Assembly (NCBI GenBank): GCA_014529385.2
Contig: CM043970.1
Coordinates: forward strand, 62,793,496-62,857,495
Direction: 5' to 3'
Source: Adiantum capillus-veneris
Lineage: Eukaryota; Streptophyta; Polypodiopsida; Polypodiales; Pteridaceae
DNA: 64,000 nt
The first letter of the stretch is position 1, and every line of letters starts with the position of its first letter. Positions 1 through 9,917 of this stretch are shown here, in pieces. Under the pieces are notes generated by a model. It had not been told where the DNA came from, ran no database searches, and saw only the letters and a list, made by a program, of their open reading frames with translations. The translations under genes were made by a program, and so were the position numbers.

Positions 1-572
1 CTGGCCTGTAAGCCATGAAGGGATTGAGTTTTGATTCTCCCACTTTGATAATGAGGTCATATTCTCTTAGTGTCAATGGACACCTTGTGATCTCACAGGT
101 AAGTGAAATCCAAAATTAAAATAAAACAAGATGTGCAGTGAAATGGAGAAATCTGTAGAACAAGCAGGACTCGTTGGTTGAGTTGCTGAGCAAAAAGGCA
201 CAGCTACACTTGATTATAGGGTGTAGTGGGGGTCGCTTTGGAGCTGCAATTGCATCCACAGGGGCTGATTGGCAAAACTCCAAGGACGAGAAGAGATTCC
301 GAAGCAAAGCCGAAGCCATCGAATGAGGTGATAAGCTGAAATTTTCATCTTTGCATGTCTAAAGTTGTAGGAGAGAGCACCTTAGTGAGGAAAAAACGTC
401 TGCTAGCTCAGATCGAAGCAACTTCAATCCATGCTCTTGATTTTCTTCGATCAAGGGGATGATTTGGGCTTCTTTATCACCTTCTAATCAATGATTAATG
501 CACTTGAAAATCAGTAAATTGGGATTTTGTGTGATGCTAATAGGATTGTGAAGCTTGTCGTGATGCTCACTA
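1..572 (-). mobile_element. 5' leader/gag start of a minus-strand LTR retrotransposon, running off the left edge
   Basis: This stretch lies directly inside the primer binding site of the LTR at 587-896, so on the minus strand it is the untranslated leader and beginning of the coding region of an LTR retrotransposon. A 67-codon minus-strand frame (319 down to 116) begins with Met-Ala-Ser and could be the gag start, but it ends quickly and has no recognisable domain. The remaining body lies outside the window. A short LTR with TGTTG/CAACA ends is common in Ty1/copia elements, so copia is the more likely superfamily, but no diagnostic domain is visible. Confidence 0.55.
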
Positions 573-584
573 GCTCTGATACCA
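573..584 (-). other. Primer binding site (initiator Met-tRNA type)
   Basis: The minus strand reads TGGTATCAGAGC two bases inside the LTR end. This is the classic sequence complementary to the 3' end of plant initiator tRNA-Met, used to prime minus-strand DNA synthesis. It fixes both the orientation of the element and the inner edge of its 5' LTR. Confidence 0.85.
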
Positions 585-586
585 GT

Positions 587-896
587 TGTTGGGGCTAATG
601 TGTGTGTGTGTGTGTGTGCATGCTCAAGGAGGTTTGTGTGTGTGTACATAGCTTACACAGTTAGAGAGAGAAAGAGAGTACTCGTGATTTTGACTCAAAA
701 GGTGTTTCATTAAAGTACACACCATAGCATAAAAATATGTACATAGAGGGCTTTATTTATAAGCCTGGAGTACATATCCGGCTAGAGCTCCTCCTTTCTA
801 CTTATCTTACACATAGGCCAAATGCCAATAGAAAATAGTATGCACATGTAGAGGTGTTTCCCATAGTCGTTGAAGAAGGACATGCCTATCTCAACA
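587..896 (-). repeat. 5' LTR of minus-strand retrotransposon (310 bp)
   Basis: The segment begins TGTTG and ends CAACA on the plus strand, giving the inverted terminal dinucleotides expected of an LTR. The primer binding site lies two bases outside its left edge. It contains TG repeats (599-618 and 635-645), an AG-rich tract, and a minus-strand TATA box near 752-763. Its right edge falls inside sequence homologous to the gypsy-1 LTR, so it appears to be inserted in that LTR. The partner LTR and its target duplication would lie left of the window. Confidence 0.75.
752..763 (-). promoter_or_regulatory. TATA box of the minus-strand LTR promoter
   Basis: The minus strand reads CTTATAAATAAA within the LTR, in a suitable place for the retrotransposon promoter at the U3/R boundary. 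Confidence 0.55.
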
Positions 897-1159
897 ACAA
901 GCCTCTCACTCTTGACAACACCAGTTGTGAGGCTCCTATGAGGAAAGCCCTCTTCTAGTTCTTGTCTTATGTTCAAGTCTTGTCCTTGCAATCAAGCCTT
1001 GTCTTGTACTCAAGTCATGTAATCCAAGTCTTGTATCTAGCTCTCTTAATAAAGTATTAAGTCTTATAATCAAGATTAATCTTATCATCAAGTCCCAAGT
1101 TATTTTACATTGTGATCACCTCCTCTTGCTCTCTTCTAGCTCTGTACGCGCTCATAACA
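897..1159 (+). repeat. Gypsy-1 5' LTR, right part
   Basis: It aligns with 4245-4507 nearly base for base and ends in the same CTCATAACA. The left part is displaced by the LTR at 587-896. The segment is rich in short degenerate repeats built on CAAGTCTTGT, which may reflect replication slippage. No convincing primer binding site follows the LTR end. Confidence 0.8.
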
Positions 1160-1199
1160 GTTTGGCCAGACTATCATCTCTTAATCTTCTCAAGCCACC

Positions 1200-1355
1200 A
1201 TGGAGCCAACGATGAAAGGTGTCATCAGCGCATTGCAAAGCATCCAAGCTCAGTTACAAGAACTTTGCGAGAGTATCGCTCAACTTCAAGTAGAGAAACC
1301 CCTAATCTTGGGTCCGGCCTTGCAAGATCTTCAAAAACAAATTCAAGAGCTTTAA
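1200..1355 (+). pseudogene. Gypsy-1 gag N-terminus (coiled-coil remnant)
   Basis: A frame opens at the first ATG after the 5' LTR and runs 51 codons to a TAA. The peptide is rich in Gln, Leu and Glu (for example SIQAQLQEL) and looks like the N-terminal coiled coil of a plant gypsy Gag. The capsid and CCHC nucleocapsid that should follow are absent, apart from scattered out-of-frame pieces up to about 1,760. The start is chosen because it is the first ATG inside the element and the helix-forming pattern begins there. The function would have been particle assembly, and this remnant cannot support it. Confidence 0.45.
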
Positions 1356-1841
1356 GAGACAAGCACACATCAAGCATGAGCTATTCTCAACAACATAAGA
1401 AGGAGCTGAAGATCGAAGTTTAGAGGTTTTCTCCAACAAGTACGTCTCTTCATTCGAATGCAACAAGAGCGTTATCTAGATGATTCCTCTCAAGTAGATC
1501 TTATTGGGACCCTCCTCTTGGTTATGTCTCTCTCTTGGTTTGCTCCCTTACTTGAAAAAGAGTCTCCTCTCCTTCATGACTTCGAAGTTTTTGTGCGGGA
1601 GTTCTCTACAACCTTTGGGGATACTGATAGAGCAAGGGTTACTGAAACCAAACTTAGAAATCTCCACCAAGAAACAAGACTTGCATCCGTCTGTGCATCC
1701 AAATTTCGATAGCCCACTTGTGATTTGACTTGGCATGAGGATATTTTATTAGCCAATTTTGGTGGGGATTAAAGGATGGTGTAAAAGATCTTTTATTGAC
1801 TATGCCAAAGGTTCACACACTAAGCAAGTTCATCTCTCACG

Positions 1842-2243
1842 GATTGTGAAGCATTACAAGATTCAGGCGCAACGGCGTGCTTCATGGACAAAGAATTTGC
1901 AAAAGAACAAGGCATACCACTTGTGGAAAGGTATAATCCAGCAACTATAGAAGTCATTGATGGTTGTCCCCTTGCTTCAGAGGATGTCACGTATGAAACT
2001 CGCCCCATAGAAGTAACATTAAAGGATCATATTTCAAGAATAGCATTCAGTATCATACAAGCTCAAGAAGTCCAATTGTTATTGGGCTACCGTGGCTTGA
2101 ATTACATAACCCTAACATCGATTGGAGGGCTCGGAGAAATAAACCATGAAAAGTTTAAAAGAAGAAGGGAGGGCATAATAGGCCTATATATCTTGGATCC
2201 AAGGTCTTCATGCGTACAACCAAAAAGTATCCAAATTTCCTGA
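1842..2243 (+). pseudogene. Gypsy-1 aspartic protease domain
   Basis: The frame contains the retropepsin active-site motif as ALQDSGATACFMD, with the catalytic Asp-Ser-Gly at 1860-1868. It is followed by the usual flap and C-terminal region ending near the GLNYITLTSIGGL segment. In an intact element this domain cuts the Gag-Pol polyprotein. The Asp-Ser-Gly triad is preserved, but the frame is closed by stops on both sides and separated from RT. The ATG at 1884 lies downstream of the catalytic motif, so it cannot be the true start; the domain was translated as part of a polyprotein. Confidence 0.7.
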
Positions 2244-2246
2244 TAT

Positions 2247-3035
2247 TTGCAACACCAACCAACACGTCAACAACAAAATTTCATGGAGGCATTGCCATGT
2301 CAATATCAAGATTACAATGATGTTTTTGAGAAGAAGAATGCAGACCTCTCACCAAAGAATCAACCCTATGATTGTGCTATAGATCTTCAAGAGGGAACCC
2401 AACCCCCTTTTGGCCCAATATTGATGAGAATCATGCCTTTTGGTCTCACAAATGCCCCACCAATTTTTCAACATTTAATGAATGCCATCTTTTGGGAGTA
2501 TTTGGATTATTTTGTGGTAATATACTTGGATGATATCTTGATATTCTCCAAGGATCAAGAAGAGCATGAGCACCATGCATGATTAGTGCTTGAAAAGCTT
2601 CGTGCATCAGGGTTATTTGCGAAGTTGGAGAACTACTCTTTCCATCAATCTAAGGTGTAATTTCTTGGTTATGTTATCTCTAAAAAGGGAATCTCCATGG
2701 ATCCAAAGAAGGTTCAAACCCTTGATGGGAGACACCCACCTTGGTAAGAGAAGTCCAATGTTTCCTTGAATTTGCAAATTTTCTATCATATCTTTATCCA
2801 AGGATACTCCACGGTGGTTAAAACACTCACAAGGTTGACATGCCATAATAAGTTTGTTTGGGACTCAGAGGCCGTGAAAGCTTTTCAGACTCTCAAGCAA
2901 GCTTTCACGACCGCACCCATTCTAATTCATGCAAATCTTACAAAGGCCTTCATCCTAGAAACAGACTATATAGATCACAAGAATTTTGAATACTTCATGG
3001 CATCCCATGTCTTGAATCGTCACCAAGCCAGGTGA
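2247..3035 (+). pseudogene. Gypsy-1 reverse transcriptase/RNase H, internally deleted
   Basis: The frame starts with the region before RT (YNDVFEKKNADLSPKNQPYD), then jumps from the FGPI segment straight to MPFGLTNAPPIFQHLMNAIF. About 100 codons of the RT palm, including the first catalytic Asp motif, have been lost. The second catalytic motif survives as VVIYLDDILIFSK near 2,515-2,550. Stops and frameshifts then separate the connection domain from an RNase H stretch (AFQTLKQAFTTAPILIHANL) ending at 3035. The RNase H catalytic Asp region is altered. The enzyme would copy the RNA genome into DNA, and this copy cannot. Confidence 0.8.
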
Positions 3036-3128
3036 AGTAGTACCCTATCAAGGTTTGATTTAGAGTTGATTTATTTTTCTCTTATAGGCCTGGACATCAA
3101 CAAGGTAAGCCAAATGCCTTATCAAGAA

Positions 3129-3264
3129 GATCATACCTTGCACCTAGAGAAGGCGACACAACATTTGATCAACAAGAGTCAGTGACTTTAAAACTTGATC
3201 ATACTTTGCACCTAGAGAAGGCGACGCAGCATTTGATCAACAAGAGTCAGTGACTTTGAAACTT
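3129..3264 (+). repeat. 68-bp tandem duplication inside gypsy-1 pol
   Basis: Two adjacent 68-bp copies (3129-3196 and 3197-3264) differ at only a few bases. They lie between RNase H and integrase. Because 68 is not a multiple of three, the duplication itself shifts the pol reading frame. Confidence 0.9.
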
Positions 3265-4156
3265 GAGGAGCTTAACCTAATTGCCACCATAAGCCAAGAT
3301 CCTGAAGATTCTACTTTTCTTTCTAAGGTGAAGACACAAATTGCCAAGGACTCACTTGCTCAGAATATTAGACAACAACTACAAGGACAAGGGGTTAATG
3401 GGGACTTTCAAGAAATTGATGGACTGATTTACTATAAGGGTCTTCTCTATATTTTTCCAGGACCAACATCCTTGGAGGTACTTCAACAATGGCATGATAT
3501 TCCATTAGCAGGGCATTTTGGGGTTAATAAGACAATTGAGCTTCTCTCCCGTGACTTTTGGTGGCCTCAAATGTGGACGCTTGTCAAGGATTATGTAGGC
3601 ACTTGTGACACTTGCAATAGATCAAAGGCCCCTCATCATCATCCTCATAGGTTAGTCCATCCCTTGCCCATTCCAAGAAAACTATGGTCATCCATCTCCA
3701 TGGATTTCATTGTAGAGCTACCCTTGTCACAAGGATTTGACTCCAGTTTAGTAGTCGTGGATCGATTTACAAAAATGGCACATTTCATTCCAAGCACTAA
3801 AATCATCACCAGCGAAGGTACGACAAAAATCTTTCTACAACATATCTATCATTATCACGGATCACCGGATGACATAGTTTTTGATCGATGCCCACAATTC
3901 ATCTCTAGCTTCTGGAAAAGCTTATTCAAGCTACTCGGAGTACAAATCAGCCTCTCCTCAGCCAATCACCCACAAACTGATGGACAAACACAAAGAGTAA
4001 ATCAAGTTTTGGAATAGTGTCTCTATTGTATTATCAATTATCACCAGGATAATTGGGTCAAGCTCCTACTACTAGCAAAATTCTCCTACAATAACAGTTT
4101 TCATGCCTCCACCCGTCACACTCCATTATTTGCTAATTATGGTCAACATCCCAAAC
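3250..4156 (+). pseudogene. Gypsy-1 integrase
   Basis: A 255-codon frame (to 4017), followed by an in-frame stop and about 45 more integrase-like codons. The N-terminal zinc site is visible as H-X5-H in WHDIPLAGH, followed by CDTC. The catalytic core shows the first Asp in SISMDFIVELP and the second in FDRCPQFISSFW. The catalytic Glu is replaced by Gln in the TDGQTQRVNQ segment, where gypsy integrases have Glu. The enzyme joins element DNA to the chromosome; this copy lacks one of its three metal ligands, and it runs into the 3' LTR without a full C-terminal domain. Its length otherwise fits the family. Confidence 0.85.
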
Positions 4157-4507
4157 ATGATATCAAGAAGATTCTAACCTCCTCGAGAAGAACCTAGAAA
4201 GTTCTAACCTCCACAAGCACTAGTATAAATAGGGGTCTTGGGAAAGAAGCCCCTCAGTCTTGCCAACACCAATTGTGAGACTCCTATGAGGAAAGCCCTC
4301 TTCTAGTTCTTGTCTTATGTTCATGTCTTGTCCTTGCAATCAAGCCTTGTCTTGTACTCAAGTCATGTAATCCAAGTCTTGTAAATAGATCTCTTAATAA
4401 AGTATTAAGTCTTGTAATCAAGATTAAGCTTATCATCAAGTCACAAGCTCTTGTACATTGTGAGTGCCCCCTCTTGCTCTCTTCTAGCTCTATACGCACT
4501 CATAACA
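4157..4507 (+). repeat. Gypsy-1 3' LTR
   Basis: It ends in CTCATAACA like the 5' copy. The left edge is approximate; TGATATC near 4158 is the best candidate start, because integrase coding sequence stops there. A TATA box lies at 4224-4231 (TATAAATA), which fits the LTR promoter. No polypurine tract is visible in front of it. Confidence 0.7.
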
Positions 4508-4772
4508 GAATTCTGCTCACGACGGTGGGTGCCCCAAAGGGTGGCTCTTGGCAGTTTGGTTGCATAGGGCACATGCACCATTGATTGGTAGCAGTGATGA
4601 TGGCTTTGGCTAACTCTAGCGACATTGGATGGTGCACAAAAGGTGTTGACGTGGAAGTGGTCAAGGGAGGTTGGTCCCGTGGAGCCATTGAGGCACAAAT
4701 TTTGGAATCAAGAAGAGCCCCCCCCCCCCCCCAAGATATTGCTAATGATAGGGATCAAAGGGAGGGTCATGT

Positions 4773-4846
<74 letters not shown>

Positions 4847-5430
4847 GGTAGTTGGATAGATCATATGACTGAACAAAGTGAGCATCAAAGGGAGTCCAAA
4901 ATGGAAATTTCAAAGGCCATTCAAGGCGTCTAAAGGTGGTGAAGTCCTAAACTACACCAGACAAAGGCGAGGTCGATTAAGCATGGTTTCTAAGAAGCGA
5001 GTAGATGGACTAGAGCATGCAAACGGATCCAAAATTTCCAAAATTGGAGTGCTACTCGAACTTTTGAAAGTGAAATTTCTAAAACTGAGCACTGAGCAGA
5101 GCCTCCCTATAAAGGCCATTTTTGTATCTTTTAGGGGTCTTTTTGGCATTTTTGGAAGTTATTGGGAGGGATTTTGGGAAAACCAATTGTAGAGAGCCAA
5201 TTGTTGTTCTTGAGAGTAGTTACAGAGTATCAAGGATGGTGGAAATGGGATTGTAAAAGAGAAATAAAAAAATCTTAAACTGTATCACCTACAAGTTGAC
5301 AGTATCTCTTGAGTCTCAAATCTATGTTTCTTATTGGCGTATCAATTATTAATGTTCTTATTTGCAGTCTTCTCTCTACATGTATTTAACCTTATTTAAG
5401 TTTATCTGCACTCGTTTATCCTAGTTTAAA
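4508..5430 (+). repeat. Long LTR-like repeat, copy 1 (truncated on both sides)
   Basis: This block is homologous to 28,803-30,280. Shared landmarks include CCCAAAGGGTGGCTC, a poly-C run, GAGCATGCAAACGGATCC, a TATA-like CCTATAAAGGCC, and the AT-rich TTATTTAAGTTTATCTGCAC near its end. In copy 2 the same block ends next to a primer binding site, so it is probably the LTR of a large element. Copy 1 lacks a roughly 470-bp segment present in copy 2. It is cut on the left by gypsy-1 and on the right by the LTR at 5431. Inner features are C15 at 4718-4732 and an AG microsatellite. No gene is seen. Confidence 0.7.
4775..4843. repeat. (AG)n microsatellite, about 69 bp
   Basis: An uninterrupted AG dinucleotide run inside the long LTR-like repeat. 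The corresponding place in copy 2 (about 29,110) has only a short AG stretch, so the run expanded after the copies separated. Confidence 0.95.
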
Positions 5431-5970
5431 TGTCTGCTAAGTTCCTGTTGTGCGCGTATGTCGCACGTGTCAATGTAAGGAACTTGCCAATACACTGTGT
5501 GCGAGCCACAAATGGATCTAAGCAGACAGCAAGCCTAAACTAGTAAGCTCAAAGATAGCGATGGTGTGTCACTCACCGCTCTACGCTTGTTGTCATGGAG
5601 GATTCCTCTCCACGAAGAAGAGGGAGACGCCGCTATGCCACGCTCAACCGCCTCGCCGCCACACACACACACACACACAAGGAGATGAAGAAGAAGAAGA
5701 TGGAGATGGAGCAAGAGCACTCTTCAATTTCACAAATGAGAGAATAAGTGAATTTTAGGTTTAGTTGACTTTTATATGAGCTCGCCCCATTCACAATTGG
5801 GCGCCCATGTTTAGCCAACTAATCCCTTGAATGTTCCAGTTAGAGTGTGCCTCTCATCGGCGATCACTATTACCCTTTTCCTATTGGACCGACAAGACCG
5901 ATACTTGACTCTACCAAATAAATAATACAGCATCCATCGTAGGTGATAGGAATGTGTGTGAGGGTTAACA
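5431..5970 (-). repeat. 3' LTR of a minus-strand gypsy-like element (540 bp)
   Basis: On the plus strand the segment begins TGTCTGC and ends GTTAACA. On the minus strand it is preceded by the polypurine tract AAGGGGGGCA (5971-5980) and the LTR starts TGTTAACC. A minus-strand TATA box (TCATATAAAAG) lies near 5769-5779. It also holds an AC microsatellite (5660-5679) and a GAA-rich tract. The left end is inserted in the long LTR-like repeat. The matching 5' LTR was not found in the window, so the element is incomplete. Confidence 0.65.
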
Positions 5971-7000
5971 TGCCCCCCTTCCTGATGTAGATTCCGTCCT
6001 CGGAAGCTATTGAGTTGAAGCTTTTCGTCGAGGTGGAAGAGCATTTGAGATGAATGTCGATCAAACAACATTGGCACAGTAATTGCATTCTCATATATAA
6101 TTAAAAAGCATATGCAGTTTTAGGCAGACAAATTGATTGGTAGCATAATTCTAAACCATTTGTCAGCAATAAACATTAAATTGCAATATAATCAAATGCA
6201 TAAATAGTTGGGAAGGTAAAAAACTAAACAAGTTCGGGGTCGCTAATTCAACAATCGAAAGGCACTAAAGATCGACTATTAATACCATGGGTAAGCTTCT
6301 TAATTTTCTTTGGTCAATTAAGTTGTTTATCGTGAGAGCCAAGTATTTCATGTCCGAGGGCTGACTAGAGGCTATACCTAGAAGACCTTGTAGCTAAGCT
6401 ACGATAAAAGAATTTTCTCATGAAATCATCGCCCGACTTATTTCCTTTTCTTTGACCCCCCAAACTCTTTTCACAGTAATTCAATTTTGATGTGTGTGCT
6501 TATTTTGTATGCCTTGGGTTTTTTTCTTTTCAAGAAAAAGTGCCCACACTGGGAACCTCTAGGGCTCTACTACCATAGGCGATACATGTGAGTGGAGTAC
6601 CAAATCAAGCTGAGATTTCTCTTCCAGCTTAAGATTTTACATTGTGGCACTTTGAATTTTTTTTTCGTTTGTTCGTTTTCAGCATTTTAATTTTGTAACT
6701 TTGGGGGGTCATATTACACTGATACCCTCCCCAGGCTTATCACACTTGTAAACTCCCTCTATAATACTTAAGCTACATGTCAATAGGGACTAAGCCCATT
6801 AGAAATCCCAAGTTCATTTCACACAATGCTGCCTAAATCGGATTAAGAACCTAAGTAACCATTGATAATTAGGAAGGCATTCCCCATGGTATTAAGAGAA
6901 GATCTCTAACGCCTAGCTTGGTCAAACTTTAGTCAGATTGTTTGATTTTTAAACCTAGACAAGTGATTATGACAAAAAATTACATTGAATTTAATGTTTG
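5971..7000 (-). mobile_element. Decayed non-coding retroelement sequence
   Basis: This is AT-rich sequence with no frame showing a recognisable domain. The first 60 bases inside the LTR read, on the minus strand, as an acidic tail followed by the polypurine tract, like the end of a gypsy pol gene. The rest holds pyrimidine runs and no gene. It may join the LTR at 5431-5970 to sequence lost by deletion. Confidence 0.35.
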
Positions 7001-7249
7001 ATACTAAGAAAATGTGCTAGATATCACAATTAAAGCAAACAAACATGGATGCAAAAAGATAAGAGGCAATGCTAATGGGCAAGAAACACCTGTTTGTGTT
7101 GATGGTCGTGCTTGATTTGAAGTGTGAATGAGAGAAAGATCCCATGAAGGTCCAAATCCTAACAACAGCAACACGTTCCTGTACGCACGAGGAAACACAA
7201 AGAATACCTCTAGGACGAACATCAGTGGGAAGAAAGAACTTTGCTAATA

Positions 7250-7560
7250 ATCACTAAACTCTAAAACAGAAACACTCCTATCGCACTAATCCTACCTACC
7301 CTCCATCACTTGAGTGATGAGAATCAAAGGTGTTTTATGACATAGATTTCTGTATCAGTGTACCACATGTGAATGTGTAGGTCTGGGTCAATATTTTGAC
7401 TTTTATTATGCATACTCGTTTGCTAATTGTGCTTGCTCTTTATTATTTTTGTTTTTTGTGAGTATAAGGCTTTATATATACATTCCCTAATATTGGGAGA
7501 TTGAGAGGTCGGGGAGGAAGGTTGAGAGGGGAGTGAGTGAATGATGATTGTTAGCAAACA
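7250..7560 (-). repeat. 3' LTR (part) of the gag-protease element
   Basis: The minus strand reads a polypurine tract (AAGGAAAGGGGGAG, 7561-7574) followed by TGTTTGCTAAC, the expected start of a 3' LTR at 7560. A TATA box (TATATATAAA, 7471-7480) lies about 80 bp into the LTR. The far end of the LTR was not located and lies somewhere left of 7,250. The 5' LTR is not in the window. Confidence 0.6.
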
Positions 7561-7689
7561 CTCCCCCTTTCCTTGGGTAGATCGTATCGTTTGAAATGTG
7601 CTCGTCACCCTTTGAAACCAATTGTTCCAGTTGGTACTAGGTGAGGTTTTTTGCCAATAGTTTTCTATTACCTTAGGTGCCTCATCGAG

Positions 7690-9647
7690 TTACAAGGGTG
7701 GTAAGGTACTCGCCCAGGATCGAACTTGAAGTGGTTCATCGGGTGATTCTTGAACACTGGGAGGTGTGGATTCCTTTGTAGCTTCATGGAGGTCCACTAT
7801 TGTAGGTGGAGGCTGTGGAGAAGCTTTTACCTCTATGGATGCATTACATGAGGAGCTAGAAGCTTCATGGATCTCCCCCCTTCCTGAGCTAGGTGGAACA
7901 AATTGTTCTTTCTTCCGTACCCAAACTAGCTCTGGAACGGGTGTGTAGCATTCTGTGATTTTTTTCTTTTCGCGATTGTTGATTTGTATTGGAGCCACGG
8001 GATTGGGCTTGCATGGGTCAGGTGACAAGTAAGAACACAATCTACATTTTGGCATCCAGATTTGATCATTTCCTTGATAGTAGCCTTGGGATTCCAATAA
8101 TCATTTAGGGATCCACAGCCACGTTTGCTTACATTTTTGGGAGCGAGTGGGACGTTTCTTACAAGGATTTTGTTTTTTAGCACTAGCTATGGTTGCTAAA
8201 GAAGCTTTAGGGACCCACTTGTATGTTTTCTTTGTTATATTAGGATGAGTCTTGTCAGAAGCTATATGCATTGCTTGTAGCATATTTAAGGGTACAGGCA
8301 TTTCATCCCCCTCAGGTGTTACCCAGGTCGTCCCCCTGTTTCCCCAAGTGTCTATGGTTGCTGCTAGGTGGACCCAATCCACATTGTCTGACTCAATCAT
8401 CCAAGGTAGTACATCCATATAAGGAGAATCTTCCCCAACATCAGTGTCCGCTTTACACGTGTAACAATACTGCAATGGGACCGAGTGATCTGTGGTGTCA
8501 GATCTATGATCAATTATAAACCTGTTTCCTAGAGGATGTGCTCGACCAGTTACAAGATCCACTTGAATGACAGAATCTTGGAGCTACAAGTAGACATGGT
8601 TTTTAGACCAGTCATGCACCATTTTTGCTTCCCTCATGAAAGGACGTCCTAAGATCATCTCCGATGCCATAGTGTGTTTGGAGAAATCCATAACAATGAA
8701 GGTAATTCTTATTTTATGTCCAAAGAACTTGATCTTGAGATCTTCTAGCATCCCAATAGATTTAACAATAGACCCATTGGCCATCTTCACTACTATGGTT
8801 GTGGTCGCAAGGTGAGGTCTTCCCATAATTTCCCAGCAATTTTTAGTCAGAATGCTAACCCTAGGGCCACCATTCAGGATTCCCTTCACAGTTAATCCCT
8901 TAGTAGTGATCGATATGGTCTCATTGGACTCATCACCCTCAAAGTATTGTCCCAACTTGTTAACAGGTATTTCTATAACAAGGTTCTTATCTAGGTTGGG
9001 TTGTGGATCTAAGTGTTCCTCCTCTATTGGCATCTCCCCAGCTCCATCCATCTGGGCAAATTGTGGTAGCCCAAACTTCAGTTCTCCATTGAGGAACGCT
9101 CGAAGAGCTGAGACTAGCTCAGGGTCTTTATATAGTTTGGACATGATGGTGGTTCTAACTTCTGAAGACATGAAATCCATCAATTTGGCAATGTTTAACA
9201 GCACCTTTTGGACTTCAGTTCCTTGACGTGGGGAAGATGGGATCTCCATTTCTTCGATAGGATCAGGTAGTCCCTCTGTAAACATTCTTTCCATCAAGAA
9301 GTGAGTATGCCCACTTTCCCATGACTTTAGTCACTTTCTTCTTGGATGACACTAGTTATGGCTAAGGGTCTATGGACTTGGTGAGGTTGTTGTTGCGTAG
9401 GGAAAACGGTTTCTATAATCTGGATCTGCCTAGGTGCTGGTTCTAGATCCCTTTGGGTGTCTTCTACCAAACTCCTTAATTGCTTGACTCGCTCGATCTC
9501 CTCTATAGGGTTTGGATAAGTTCCTATCTTCTTCTTGGATCCTGGCCGTTGTGGCTCATGAAGGTCTTCATTGTTGGTTTCTATCTTAGTGGTTGTTTTG
9601 GTCTCCATGGTTTCACCTGAATCAAAATCCTCGTCAGCGTCGTTCAT
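7690..9647 (-). pseudogene. Protease-like domain and unknown C-terminal tail of a gag-protease retroelement
   Basis: An acidic, charged linker (9647-9327) leads, after one frameshift, into a 237-codon frame with a retropepsin-like fold. The strand before the active site reads GLTVKGILNGGPRVSIL and the domain closes with ASEMILGRPFMREAKMV. The catalytic Asp expected before the Gly-Gly is Asn, so the protease should be dead. The same frame continues through a TAG (8584-8586) and a TGA (8098-8100) to 7690. This adds about 300 codons with a CYTC and a CRLC motif and no known domain. The terminal stop lies only about 115 bp before the polypurine tract, so no room remains for reverse transcriptase or integrase. 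Confidence 0.65.
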
Positions 9648-9917
9648 ATATAGGGGGTCGTCACAAATCCCTATGTTGGTCTTTGAACTGGGGTGTGACT
9701 TCGCTTATTTTTGCGATCTCTTCCTTCGTGTTTTCTTCTTTTTATGAGATTAGGCAATTGATGCCGTGTCTCTTTCCTCAAGAATATAATTTTGTTTTTG
9801 GAGCATCGATCGTGTGAGTACGTTTACTAGTACCACAAGTGTACTTTGTGATGGCTCCTCGGTAACTTCAATCAAGTTTAATGGCGTGATCTTTGGTGCA
9901 TTTGGATTATTTGGACA

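Larger units (their letters stand above)
897..4507 (+). mobile_element. Gypsy-1: internally deleted Ty3/gypsy element
   Basis: A plus-strand Ty3/gypsy element with the order gag remnant, protease, reverse transcriptase, RNase H, integrase. It lies between an incomplete 5' LTR (897-1159) and a 3' LTR ending at 4507. Both LTRs end in CTCATAACA. By eye the shared roughly 250 bp of LTR differ at about 20 positions. At about 3.6 kb it is much shorter than intact plant gypsy elements. Most of gag, about 100 codons of RT and the end of integrase are missing, and stops occur throughout. Its 5' LTR is cut by the minus-strand element at 587-896, and it appears to sit inside the long LTR-like repeat that resumes at 4508. 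Confidence 0.85.

Noticed and set aside
1160-1199. Primer binding site after the gypsy-1 5' LTR
   Set aside because: The sequence TTTGGCCAGACTATC does not match a tRNA primer site that I can recognise.
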